From positions 620,001-684,000 of the forward strand of contig NW_026515416.1 in assembly GCF_014898815.1 (NCBI RefSeq): a stretch of DNA of 64,000 nt. Reading direction: 5' to 3'. Position 1 is the first letter of the stretch. Each line of letters opens with the position of its first letter. A program made the translations under genes and the position numbers. Positions 1 to 11,780 of this stretch are shown here, piece after piece. Under the pieces are notes generated by a model. It worked only from the letters and a program-made list of their open reading frames with translations, had not been told where the DNA came from and searched no databases. Source of the stretch: Panonychus citri (taxonomy: Eukaryota; Arthropoda; Arachnida; Trombidiformes; Tetranychidae).

Positions 1-3000
1 TTAATTAGCATACTTTTCTTTACTAATGAGTAAGTTTATTTTCGTTTAGAACTTAATTAACCTTCTTGTTATTGAATTAATCGTAACATGTGTTGATCGA
101 TGACTCATCTTGTTGTTTTTTCTATCAAATGTTGATGGATTAACTTAATTTGTAACCATGGACTGGATTAAATATGCTCCCTCTCTAATTGTCGTTGTTT
201 GCTGTCAATTTCAAGGATAATTAGCTGATCAGAAACTGTTTCACTCTCTCCAGATTTTTATATTTGCTCTTCATCTGATGTTATCGGTGACCGGTAACAA
301 GTGAGTATTTCAAGAATAATGAGTCATAGAAAAAAATTCAACCGCCATGGCTCAGATAGGAATCGATAATTTTACAGAATTTTTGCAGCTCACGCGCGAT
401 TGTGATTCACGTGATTTTCCTAATGAAAAATTTCCAATGGACTTAACATAAGTACCGAGGGTTTCACCTTTTCTTGGATAACTTTTTCGTCCATTGGTAT
501 TTCCTAGACCCAAGACCCGATTTTTGGCAAATTTTAAGCGATACTAAATTTTCATAATTTAATTTCAAGGTCATTCCGGTCATTCTGTTAGGATACGATT
601 TCAAGGTCATTTGATGGTCCGAGTGGAGAGTGAAACAATCGGTCAGTCAGATTAATAAGCGTTTCTTTTTTTGCCTCCTTGGTGTATACATGTAGTTTAT
701 ATCTTATTATTTGCATTAACCTTTATTTTAAGAATTCGACATGCCCTTCAATTACCCACTACTGAAATCCAAACTAGAATATGCTAATGGACGAGAGTGG
801 ACATTCGAAATGATCCGGAATTTTTACACTATGATCTTAACAGGTTATTTGGAATGTGCTCATTTCCATACCTAACCTAACCTAACCTAACCTAACTTAA
901 CCGATAACCTCAACCTCACCTTCTAACCAAATCTCAACCTCAGAGTTTAACTACTTTTCTGTGAGTATTTTTCCTTCTAAGTAGCCATAGAAAAAAGCTC
1001 GAGTCCAGCTATGTCTGAGAGTCAGTTTTGGCTGCTTAAGTAAATTCCTGACGGTGAGCTGACAAAATGAGAACTTTTCGAAAGAAAAATGACCTCAAGT
1101 CTATATCCTAAGATAGAAAATATTTAATCCAAAAGCTTTTGTCAGTCGATGAACCATAATAAAAACTAAAGTTGAAAAACACGACTAAATTCGGATTTTA
1201 CGGATTCGGTTTATTTTTTAAAATCGAAAAACAAAAAACTTCGATCGCTGACTGTGGCTCAACCAGAGATTTTACAGAACTTTTGAAAAAGGTCTCTATC
1301 CAAATCTTCTATCCAAAATAGATGTTAATTTTGTGTTTGACGGAGGTCGATTCTAGGGTTGACATACCCCTTTCAATCGAAGATCGAATAACCTCTATTT
1401 GAGTGTTCGTCTTATTTCATCTCATTTCGCTACTTAATCGCAATCGATCACGTTCATTGAATTGACCGAACCATAGAAACTCAACTCATCTAGTGACATC
1501 TAGAGTTCGTTTTGGTAACTGTTTCGAACGAAAAGTTTTTTCAAACTTTCCATACTCTTAATCTCTTAATCTACCAAGTAGATTCTACCTTAAATTACCT
1601 GAGTCAACGATTACATCTTGAACTAGTCATGATAGAATACAACCATATATGGACTATTATGATATACATTTATCATGAATTCCAGTTCCTCAAATTTATG
1701 AATACGTGAAGTTAGTGTTTTGATATAAAGAATCAGTCATTTGTAATTCTTATTAATAAAAACGATTTTCCTTTTACCTAATCAATTGATTATTATTTCT
1801 CTTGTATTCTCTTTAGATTTAATCAAAATACGATCATTCACCCCATAGATATACCTTAAGATTAATTAGATTGTTACCTTGATATTAATTAAGCTCCTTG
1901 TTATTTGATTAATAGTAAAAGAGCCAATCGAAAACTCATCTTGTTATTTTCTCTATGTAAGGTTGATGGATTACCTTAATTCGTCAACCATGAACTGGAT
2001 TAAATATGTTCCTCTAATTGTTGTTATTTGTTGTCAATTTCAAGGACAATTAACAATAACAATCAAAAAAAACTATTTTACCCTCAACGATGTTACTCAA
2101 AATTGGACAATGTTAATAATATTTCCCTTCAGCTGATGAATCTCAATCAGATAATCTCATCAGTACAATATAAACAAAGGTAATTGGGTAATGGTCAATA
2201 AATACAATGAATGATTATGTTTGTTTTCTGGACAAAGCTATTTGATAATTGGCAATTGATTGTTGTCACAATTACCTTGATAAAATAGAAAGAGTGACAA
2301 TTAAATGTAAGTGAGACAAACAATTGGATTGAAATTGTTTCCTCTTGAACGGAAATAACGAAATACACAAGTATCAACAATCGAGAGATGAATTAAATTA
2401 AATTAAATGATGATAAACATTTAAGTCTCAATTGGTTATCTCAACCAGATAACCTGATAATATAATGCTAATTGTCGTATTCTGGTAATAACAATCTCAT
2501 TATGAAAACTATTATCTAACCTAATGAGGCTAACAATTAACAAAAACACTGTTCTCTCTTTGATCTTCTCATTATAGCAATTAACTAACTAACACAATGA
2601 TTTACATGGGTGACCTTAAATAGAGAGAGATTTTGATTATTCTGTTGATTTTTTTTCTTCTTTTGCTCAATCATTATATCAATTTCGTTCCACCCATTCA
2701 ATGTCATATTCAAACACTTTACAGACCAATTTAAAGTCGCAATACCATTGAAAAGTCAACTGAATTAAATCAACTAACCAACTGATTAGTACTTTTTGGT
2801 CAACTAACAATAATCAACTTGTTAGTTTGTCATTGACTCTGAAAGCATCAAGATAACGACAATCAAATTAACCAATAGTAATAACAAACTTACCTAATGA
2901 TGGACAATCTTTAATTTAAACTGTGCAATTAAGTTGACAACTAATTACAATCGTCGCCATCAAGTATCAATCCAACTTTAATCTGTGTTGAAACAATTAA

Positions 3001-3016
3001 TTGTTAATCAAACAAA
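1..3016. other. Intergenic region with diverged repeats, no gene recognised
   Basis: No open frame here looks like a protein. Two stretches, about 45-222 and 1885-2052, are diverged direct copies of each other: they share ACTCATCTTGTT, GTTGATGGATTA, ACTGGATTAAATATG and TGTCAATTTCAAGGA in the same order. A second, weaker pair is about 300-350 and 960-1015 (GTGAGTATTT followed by a CATAGAAAAAA word). The segment also holds the telomere-like block listed separately. The base composition of 300-1500 is less AT-rich than the flanks, which would fit an old inserted element, but no terminal repeats or coding remnant could be made out. Confidence 0.6.
871..895. repeat. Interstitial (CCTAA)5 telomere-like repeat
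   Basis: Five perfect tandem CCTAA units, followed by one variant CTTAA. CCTAA is the complement of TTAGG, the standard arthropod telomere unit. The block is short and lies between unrelated sequence, so this is an interstitial copy and not a chromosome end. Confidence 0.85.
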
Positions 3017-3955
3017 ATGTTACGACTTCAGAATAAGATGAATTCATTTCTAATTGTTTTCACATTTTGTTCAATTTCCAGTGGACTTTTTTTCCTCCAG
3101 GTAAATAATTAACAGTAGAAAATTGTAATAAGTGAATCCACTAATTGTCACCTTTAATTACAGAGATATATCCAATTGTGTGTTAATTCTGATCGACCAA
3201 ATATCCAGGTAATTAATATTTCTACTAATCTAACTATCCAATTAACTTAATTATCTTTCAATTTCTCAATTAGAGTATGTGTTTACTTTGTGACTCCAAA
3301 CAATTTCGAACCATGGTAAGTGAATTAACTTTTAATTGTTATCATCATTAAACCTTCGATTACTTTTTAATTGTTTATTAATTCATTATTATTATTATTT
3401 ATTGTTAATTCCAGTCTTACATCTGCACTGGTCAGGTAAATATCCTTTTCTATGGTATCACAATCAACCATTTATTTGAAACTTTTTCTACCCTTTTCTC
3501 TGTATTTTTTTAATTGTTTCTCGTTAATTACTGATTGTTCATGCCTTTAGTACACTGTACCTGCTAATACAACACAGGAACAAGCATTTTGCCTGATAAG
3601 TACATGCCTAAGGGTAAGAGATAATATTTCATTAGATTAATTAACTTTTCTTTTCATTGTTTCCAATTCAAGTTGAAGGTTAATTCCAAGTAAATCTATC
3701 CACTATTCAAGCCTACACTTAGATGAAACATTCTGAATATTTGGATAACAATTAAACGCCTTTAAATTGTAAATAATATTATTTTAATTTTCTTTTGTGT
3801 TTATGGTCCATTCCAATGGTCAGCAAGTCCCTGGTCAGCAAGGAGGAACCGCCGTTGGCCGTAAACGACGTGAACTAATTGAATCAAATGAGCCAATTAA
3901 AACTTACGAAATTTCAATTGAAAACAATGATGAAGATGATGACAATTCCTATTAA
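3017..3955 (+). CDS. Small cysteine-rich secreted peptide precursor (unrecognised)
   Basis: Six exons: 3017-3100, 3164-3208, 3274-3315, 3415-3435, 3551-3613, 3824-3955, giving 128 residues. Every intron has a GT donor and AG acceptor, and every intron is phase 0, so each exon is a whole number of codons; exon 4 codes for only seven residues. The N terminus has a hydrophobic stretch (about 9-23) that reads as a signal peptide; Met8 is an alternative start. The mature part has six cysteines (34, 46, 49, 61, 78, 83; pattern C-x11-C-x2-C-x11-C-x16-C-x4-C), enough for three disulfides, one N-glycosylation sequon (Asn70) and a furin-type RKRR at 98-101 preceded by Gly97. The C-terminal tail is acidic (EDDD). 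I do not recognise the family. A neuropeptide, hormone or other secreted disulfide-rich factor is possible; this is inference from architecture only. Confidence 0.72.
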
Positions 3956-4934
3956 ATAAATTTCATCAACTTACAACAATTAAATCACCAGTAATAATCA
4001 AGATCATCAATCAAAAACACCAATTAATTAGTAATGTAAATTATATCATCATGAAAATCTATGGAAACAATTAACAACCATTCACCTCCTTTAATCCAAA
4101 TTTAAAGCTAATTCTTAATTGTAACAATAAAGGTTAAATTGTTAACATTTATTCACAATCAATAAATGAAATTTGATAAATTTATTTAGGTGAATGAATT
4201 ATAATGAATGAAAAATGAAACAAAAACTAATCACCAATTGAATTAAATCCAAAGCAACTGGAAAAACAATCTAATCCCTGATCGTAGCCAAAATTGTTAA
4301 TTCTAATCCATAAGTGATTACAATTAAAACTAATCACTGGTAAATTGAACATTTCAACCAACAAGCTCAATGAATGATGAACAACAATAACAACAAGCAC
4401 AACAATTAATGTTAACTCAATGAAAATTGAATTGAAAGTGAAATTAATCTGACTGATTATCAATAACAATCGGTGGCAATTAACTAAATTAATAATAATT
4501 TCGACAGAAAACAAATTGGATTAAAAAACAAAGAGAAATTGAGAACTGTTCAAGTTTCTTGCCAATTATTATCATCTATTTATAGTTAAACTATTAAGAT
4601 AACCCAGTGAATTTATCCTTCATCCGAACTAAATTTTAATCATCATAATCTTTACTAAGCATAATCTTAATTCTAAATTCTAATTGTAACCATTTTCATC
4701 TTCTACTTTCTCCCTGAACATTGAAAACTTATCAAGAATTCAGAATTTCCATCTTGTCTCATCTTTTGTTTTCCATTCTTCTCATCAAGTATCACATTTT
4801 CCCTCTTCTTTTTCAATTCATTCTCAATTTGTTCCTTCTCAAGTGAATATTAATTGTTCCAATTTTTTAATTGTTCTTTTCATTCATAACACAATTACGA
4901 TTAACCCTTTGGACCTTTCGACCAATTAATTATC
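3956..4934. other. Intergenic: 3' UTR of the cysteine-rich gene and acylphosphatase upstream region
   Basis: AATAAA directly follows the upstream stop codon and another lies near 4160. A 95-codon minus-strand open frame at 4227-4514 has low-complexity content, no recognisable domain and no splice partners. From about 4600 on the sequence is T-rich, as expected for a 5' region of the next gene. Confidence 0.5.
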
Positions 4935-7004
4935 ATGTATACATCTTCAATCTCATCGACGACAAACTCATCTTCTTATTATCATGTTTCCACCAATGCA
5001 AATATAAGTTCATCATCTTCATTGATCAATAAAGTTCTTGTTCAGATTGATTTTGAGGTATTCGGTGATTTCTCAGGTAATCTAATTGTTCCTCTATTGT
5101 TAATTAACTGTTTCACCTTAATTGTTAACCATTTTCGATGTCAAAACAAATCAAACGGTTTATCTGTTTACATCTGATTAATGATTTTACTAATTTATTG
5201 ATTGTTGTCTTTTCTTTACCTTCTCTGTCTCTGTCTCTTGGTTGTGATTTACTAATTACAATTGATTTAATTCACTTACCATTTGTCCAGGAGTTTATTT
5301 CACCAAGGTAATTATCAATTTATTGTTTTGATTGTCTCAAGACAATCAACTGATTGTCCCTTTTTCTTGCATCTTGTCAATAACTTTTTGTTTTTGTCAA
5401 ATTTTCTCAATTTTCTCAATTTTTGTGTTGATTGTTTTGATTTGTTTTCTAATTAGACAAATTTTATTATTTATCAACAATTAGATTAATCAGTTTGCAC
5501 CTAGTTAATTGTTGTTTTCATCCAATGATTATCATATGTAGTTGTCCTACTTGGATAAGGTCCATTGTGTAAGTTGCTAAAAATGTTTGTTAAATTGGAT
5601 CAAGAAGGTTGATTGTTGTTTAATTGTGAACAGTTAACTTACCTAATGGTAATTCATCACAGTAATTGCAATTTAATTTTGTTAAACATCATCAAAAATT
5701 TAATAATTAATCTTATCCATTAAAATGGATAATAATAAACATGGTAACAATTAAGATTCAAACTTTCAAGGTAATCCAATTGTTATCACAACAATTATTG
5801 ACATGATTTTGTTCAATTAGTCAATTTAAATGATAATTAACAATTTAATGAGAATACAGAATCAGGATTAACATGATTCAATTAATTTTCAATTATCTCC
5901 TTTAATCATTTTCAGGACACTTTGTGTTAAATTATGAAAATATCAAACTAATTGTACGAACTTTAATTCTGTAATCAATTAATTGTTATTCTAATTTAGT
6001 TTTCATTTGAACGAGAAAAAAAAATGATTAATAGTAATTATTTTAGACACTAATTGATTGGTAATTAAGGTATTTAGCTTGATTAAAGTAAACAATTTGA
6101 GAATCAAGTTTATGAAAACAAATCTTATTCAACCAAGATAATCAACTGATTAACTATAATTAAATTAAACTTTCACTTGGATAAACAGTTAACAGTTACT
6201 GTTGATCAGTTGATTGTTTAGGTTTTGAAAACATTTAATTTCATTGATTAGGTTGAATTGGTGCAAAACAATCAATGGAGATTCAATTGATTGATCTGAT
6301 TTGTTAAATCCCTTTTTTTTTAATGTTTAATTGAATTAAGTTATAATTCTGATGATTTGTAGCTTAATTTAGACACAATTAAACAATCAGATTAAACTGT
6401 CACCAAAGCAAGGAAAATGTTGAGTGATTTAAATTTCAATGTTTACTCACATTTCTTGGCAACCTTAATTCAGGAAGTGTTTACAACTAATTGTAATTAC
6501 AATTACAACCTTGTCCTTTAAATTGTCAACATTTTAATCATTCCTTGACAGTATCTATCACCTCATTCTTGTTATAATCTAATTAAATTGTTACCAAAGG
6601 AGTTAAAGGCGAAACAATCACAAACGATTGTCCGAATTGAGAGACTCTTTCAATCGTAATAATCTTAATTGTTGACAATTTACTTCTCGATTTATCTAAT
6701 AGTATGCCAAGGAAATGAGTGAGAAACTTGGACTCAAGGGTTGGGTCATGTTGTCCCGCCGAGGAACAGTAATTGGCCAGATTCAAGGAGAAAAGGAAAA
6801 AATTGATGAAATGTAAGTTAATTAGTGTCAATTGATTTTCTAAATTGTTACAAATCTGATTAATTGTCTCTCTTCTTGATTAACTTCAGGGCTTTATGGT
6901 TGAGACTCCAAGGAAGTCCAGGATCACGAATAGAACATGCAAACTTTACCAATTGGCAAATAATTGATTCCATCACTTATCGTAATTTCAGTATTCGTTT
7001 CTAA
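4935..7004 (+). CDS. Acylphosphatase-like protein lacking both catalytic residues
   Basis: Four exons, 4935-5076, 5291-5307 (a 17-nt microexon), 6703-6812 and 6890-7004, encode 127 residues. After a Ser/Thr-rich N-terminal extension of about 32 residues, residues 33-127 align along their length with acylphosphatases: FEVFG, GV-F, KLGLKGW, RGTV-GQ-QG, WL--GSP-S-I--A-F. Acylphosphatases hydrolyse acyl phosphates through an Arg in the phosphate loop (GVxFR) and an Asn after GW. Here the loop reads GVYFTK, so Thr52 replaces the Arg, and the GWVMLSRRG stretch has Leu70 where the Asn belongs. The fold is likely kept and the enzyme activity likely lost. Intron 2 is about 1.4 kb, unusually long for this window. 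AATAAA-like polyadenylation signals lie after 7270. Confidence 0.88.
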
Positions 7005-7718
7005 ATCATATTTTGGAATTAATGTTATTTTAATTCTCTTGCATCTACTTTAATTGTTAATCTATTCCCTTTTCCTGATTATCTGTTGAATATCATAAAG
7101 CAATTTACTGATTCAATCAGTTTCATGATCAAACGAAATTGTGTCGTCTAGTCAATTTGCTCTTTACGATTAAGATTATTAAATTTCCAATTATCCTTTG
7201 TTTTTTTCTCTCTCTCTCTCTCTTTCCAAATCACAATTAATCACAATGATTAGATGATGAAGATGAATTGATTTACTTTAATAAAAACAATGATTACGAA
7301 AAGTTTGATTAAATCAAAAATCTTGATCATCTTTCAACACCAAAAATAAATCAATAGTTTGGCACATTTATTCAAACAATTTATTACCAAACATTAAATC
7401 GTTCACTTAATTATTGATCTGGTTTCACTTTGACATTATTATTTTATTTTAATTGTTGGAAAATCTATCGATTAGTTGATTGGAATTGATTTTGTTTCGA
7501 AAATTGGTCCATTTAAATTTTGCCGCTTTTCGCGTTGCTAAGCAACCAGAAAGAGAAAAACATAAACAATCAAAGAGAGAAAAAGATGAACATTAATTGT
7601 CTTGTTCTCTGTTTGTTTCTAATTAAAATGAGTTAATTTAATTGTTCTTTTTTATTAATTTTCCAATCAAATTAGTTGGTTATAATGTCGATGCAAAGTT
7701 TTAATTGAAAAAAAGAAA
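7005..7718. other. Intergenic: acylphosphatase 3' UTR and stomatin-like promoter
   Basis: Holds a short (CT)n run near 7210-7228, AT-rich sequence, and the X-box-like palindrome at 7534-7546 listed separately. No further open frame was recognised. Confidence 0.5.
7534..7546. promoter_or_regulatory. X-box-like RFX palindrome upstream of the stomatin-like gene
   Basis: GTTGCTAAGCAAC is a perfect inverted repeat of the two RFX half-sites (RYYNYY and RRNRRY) with a one-base spacer, 172 bp upstream of the ATG at 7719. RFX factors bind such paired half-sites in promoters of ciliary and sensory-neuron genes. Function is inferred from sequence and position only. Confidence 0.5.
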
Positions 7719-9118
7719 ATGTTCTCAACACCAATACCAACAACGAGCTCTTCTTTCAATACGAATTACAATAGTTACCATACTTATAGTGATACATCAT
7801 TCGCATCAATTTTCCGTTACTCATCTTTACCTGCTGACGAAATTAACGATATAAATGATAATTATTATAGATTTAGAAGTAATGATCGAATTGAGAAGGA
7901 AACATTTAGCCAGATTATCTTGCGACAGTTAATTTTATCCTTCGCATTTTTAATCATTTTGTTTACACTTCCGATCTCTATTTGGTTTACATTGAAGGTA
8001 AGTTTTTCTCTATATTGTGAAAAAAAAGATGATTGTTTATTTTGTTCATCTAACAATTTGGATTAAATTTAATCCTCTGGAAAATTTTCTTATTCCTTTT
8101 TTTACTTTAATATTTACAGAGGGTTAAACCATTGGAAAGGTGTATTGTCTATCGTTTGGGTAAAAGATTACCTATTAAAGGGCCTGGATTAATTATTGTC
8201 ATCCCTTTGGTTGATGTTATTGATTATATTGATTTGAATCCTCATCGTTTTAATGTTATTGAAAAGGATCAAATGTTAACCACTGATGGATCTTTAATTG
8301 AGATTGTCGATTTTATCGTGGAAATTACAGTTTCCAATGTAATTCGGACATCAACTCAAATGCAAAATTCCCGTTCAAATGTTGAACAATTTATCCAATT
8401 ATCTTTCGTAAATACAATCGGTGGTATTCATGTTGAAGATTTGGAAAGAAAAATGGAATTCATAATTAAACAATATATGGAAACATGTAATTCTTATATT
8501 AATAAATGGGGCTGGTCAGTGGTTGTTATCCAATTGTAAGTAATTTTCAAATGTTAATTGTTGTTCTTTGTAATTGTAATTATCTTTTTTTTTGCTCTTC
8601 CCATAGACCAACAATGAAAGTTTTATCCAGAGCTGAGCCAGTTAATCATGTTGTTAAAGCTTTGAAAGGCTACTTTGGTATATCTGATGGTCAAGCTAAT
8701 AATTTAGTTAATTATAGCTCAAGTGAATCAGCTAATCAACCAAAAAGTAATCCAGATGATGAAGTATTGAATAAATTACAATCAATGGCTAATAGTTACA
8801 GATATTTAAGTATGTTGGGAGTTAATTGTGTCACTATTTCATTAGAAATACAAGAAGATTCATCATGTTCATATTTTCAATTTAATCCTGGAACAGGTAA
8901 ATTATTAGTTTCTATTAATTGTACTCACAATTTATCTCAGCAATTAATTAATATCTTGTTTGTGTTTTAAATCAATAGGAGATGTGATTCGAGTTGCTAA
9001 TTTACAGCCCGATGAGAAATCGCAAATTATTGTTAAATCAACTACTTGGCTTAATTTTAATGAAGCAGTTGATCAAAAGGATATTTCAAAAGTTCAAATA
9101 ATCAACAATTTAATGTGA
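7719..9118 (+). CDS. STOML1: Stomatin-like protein 1 (SPFH plus SCP2 domains)
   Basis: Exons 7719-7997, 8120-8535, 8607-8896 and 8979-9118 encode 374 residues. The N terminus is Ser/Thr-rich and charged; residues about 65-92 form one long hydrophobic hairpin that would dip into the inner leaflet of the membrane. The following RVKPLERCIVYRLGK start and KGPGLIIVIPLVD motif are typical of stomatins, and the SPFH/band 7 domain runs to about 240. Residues about 265-374 match the sterol carrier protein 2 (SCP2) fold, a combination found in STOML1 and in nematode UNC-24. Those proteins tune ion channels and lipid transfer at membranes, UNC-24 in touch neurons. The SCP2 part stops just after the last strand and appears to lack the final helix. 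The gene converges on INO80E. Confidence 0.88.
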
Positions 9119-9642
9119 TCAATTGCATATATTGATCGATCGCTAACTAACTTGGTTACTAATTGTGTCCATGGAAAATGCTCAACCAAAGAAATCACAA
9201 TAATCAATACTCATTTTTGACAACAATCAATAATCACTGAAATGAATGCATGAACTTCATCAGTATTTAATTGATTAAATCAATATAACATATAGAATCA
9301 AACATGATTAACACTGCAGACATAATTTAAATAATTTTACTACCTTTAAAATTAATGGTTGAAGTAACAATTGGTCAATCATTATTTTAATTGTTGTATT
9401 TTGTATAATAGTCATTAAATTATATTAACTTAAATCGATAAATATGATTGATTATACAATAAATCAATTTTACAGTAATAATGTGATTAATACTGAGCAA
9501 AAATAATCAATCGAAACTAATTAATCAACAATTAAATTTCTAATTGATCATCTTAATGACGAGAAGCGATAATTGCACAGGATAAAGAGAATAAATTAAA
9601 TTGATAACAATTATTTACAATTGAGAATAAGAGGAATTAACA
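9119..9642. other. Convergent 3' region between STOML1 and INO80E
   Basis: AT-rich 3' UTR sequence of both genes, with AATAAA near 9455 for the plus-strand gene. Nothing else seen. Confidence 0.5.
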
Positions 9643-11238
9643 TTATTCCAATTTCATATCTGAATTGGTTGATTCATTGCTGAACAATTCGACTGGAACC
9701 GTTAACGGCGTTTTCTCAGGTAACAAGAGCGCCGGTTGAAGTGGTCGAGATTCAAAGTGTCTCTCGATCTCTTCCGATGTAAGTTGACCTCCGTTCGGCC
9801 TACCTAAGGATAAGATAGACGGAGTTGCTTCCGTTTTGATGATTGGTAATTGAGGTAAAGATGAGCAATTAAATAGATTTTCCGATTTAGATGTTGAGAT
9901 ATTGTGAGCGGTGACTGTTGATTGCGATGAAGTTGTCGTGATTGATTGTACCATAATTGATGGAGTAACAGTTGATGACGATAATGATGATGATGATGAG
10001 ATTGATAAATATGCTGAATTTGATTTTGATGGTTGAAATGGTTGAGGTTTTGATGAAGAAGATGATTTATTTGTGAGGGAAGTGTTAACATGAGATGTGG
10101 ATGATAAAAGATTAGATGTGAAGGAAGATGAAGATGAAGATAGAGATGATGATAAATTAGATGAATTAAGAGCCATGGTTAGAGAGCTATTGCAAATAGG
10201 TGATGATAAAGCGGCTTTTAAAGCACTGGAATTAAATCTCACCGAGGTTGAAGTTATGGTGGGTAATGAGGCTGCTTTTGTAGCCGCTGTCAGAGTGGCG
10301 GATAAGATTGAAGGTATTGATGATGTTGGTGTTGGGGTTGGGGTTGGGGTTGATTTTTTCTTCCCTGAGAGAGTTGGTGATGGTGGGAATGAGATTGATT
10401 TTGATGGTACCAAGGATATTGATGGGGAAACTGATACTGAAGTTGCCGTTGTTTTATCAACAGCCTTTGATTTACTTGTAGTTGACTTTTTATTACTCCG
10501 ATAAGAGGAATAAGTTATCAGGGAGGGAGAGGAAGATGAGGAAGATGAAGGAAGTGGTATATTGGTGGTTCCATTATTGTTAATGTTGTTGATTCTTTTT
10601 CTTTTGTTTGTTGAATTTGTGACCATTGGTGTACTTCCAGTTGTTTCCTTGATTGTAGTCTCTAATCTACGTCTTTGTTTATATTGAAGAGAAAAGAAAA
10701 TATTAGTTGGAAAAGAATAGAAGGAAAAAAAAAATTCGAAAATACCTTCGATTTTTTGTAGATCGTTCTTGTTTAATCTCCTTTTCTGATTCCGATGAAT
10801 CTGTAGCATCTGAATCAGAATCAGATGAACTAAGTTTCTCATATTTCATCAATTTATCCATAAGAAAATATTTATCTCGATTGATAATAAGTAATTCTTT
10901 TTGACATTTTCTCAATTCTTCTTTAAATTTTTCATTCTCCTGTAAAGTAAACCAGAACGAGAAACAATCATTAAGATAATTAGTTAATATCAACAAAAAT
11001 TAAAACAAATTCCATTCTTATGAAAATAAGTTAATAATCTCAATTAATAATCAGCATATTTTCATCAAATTGATTGTTAAACTATCAAAAGAAACCATAA
11101 TCATAATCGTTAAGATTAAAAAATATCAAAAATTAAGACACTTACACAGATCAACAATTTGAGTCTCCTTTTTAAATTACGATACATTTGTTTGTCTCCT
11201 TTGTTAGTTGACTTAGATTCATCTGGAATTAGAGGCAT
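9643..11238 (-). CDS. INO80E: INO80 chromatin-remodelling complex subunit E
   Basis: Minus-strand exons 11238-11146, 10939-10746 and 10672-9643 give 438 residues. The conserved block is at the N terminus: YRNLKRRLKLLIC, then EELRKCQKELL, RDKYFLMDKL and MKYE, a coiled coil at about 19-66, followed at once by an acidic Ser/Asp patch (SDSDSDATDSSESE). This order is that of INO80E, an accessory subunit of the nuclear INO80 remodeller. The rest is a long Ser/Thr-rich disordered region with a TPTPTPTP tract and basic clusters (KRKR, KKK), much longer than in vertebrate INO80E. Coiled-coil subunits such as TFPT are a less likely alternative. A 135-codon open frame on the plus strand at 10097-10504 is the acidic antisense shadow of the Ser-rich tract. 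Confidence 0.85.
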
Positions 11239-11780
11239 AGTTAACCAAAAAACTAGTTTGAAACGAAAAAATAATTAAAAAAACTTAATTAGTTGAAAAC
11301 AAAATCAGATTAAATTAACAACAATTTAACTCAAACTGATGATGTTAATAAATGTCACTTTTGTTTACTTTCTAATCCAAACTTGTGATTGGACAAAAGA
11401 AAAGGCGCCAAGTTTAATTTGGGAGAATTTTTTACAATTTGATTTAATTCAATTAAATGTGAACAATTAGCTGATTTTTATGTTTACACATTAATATTAA
11501 TAGAACGATTTTATTAATAATTGGAAGTACAAAATAAATTAGTCGAGATTCGGATATATATATGCTTGGAAATGATTGGAAATCGTAGTCTTGTATTAAT
11601 TGTATTGGAAAAAAAAATGATTGAGAATTAAATTGTTAGGTGATTATTAATAATTACAATTAAGTATTTCAGTTTTTCATCATTTGGTATTCGGAATAGT
11701 AGTTGAGTGTTGGAATTGATGATGAGTTTCTTTGGTTCTCAGATTGGAATATATTGTTTAATTGATGATCATTTTGTCTC
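11239..11780. other. Intergenic between CM1 protein and INO80E (both minus)
   Basis: Holds the INO80E upstream region and the 3' UTR of the CM1 gene. AT-rich, with no recognisable gene. Confidence 0.5.

Noticed and set aside
741..878. 44-codon open frame beginning MPFNYPLLKS
   Set aside because: Better composition than its surroundings, but too short and unrecognised, with no splice sites that extend it. It could be a remnant of an inserted element.
4227..4514. 95-codon minus-strand frame
   Set aside because: Low-complexity Ile/Asn/Val translation of the AATT-rich background, without introns, homology or conserved motif.
10097..10504. 135-codon acidic open frame on the plus strand
   Set aside because: It is the antisense of the Ser/Thr-rich part of INO80E; the composition is explained by that.
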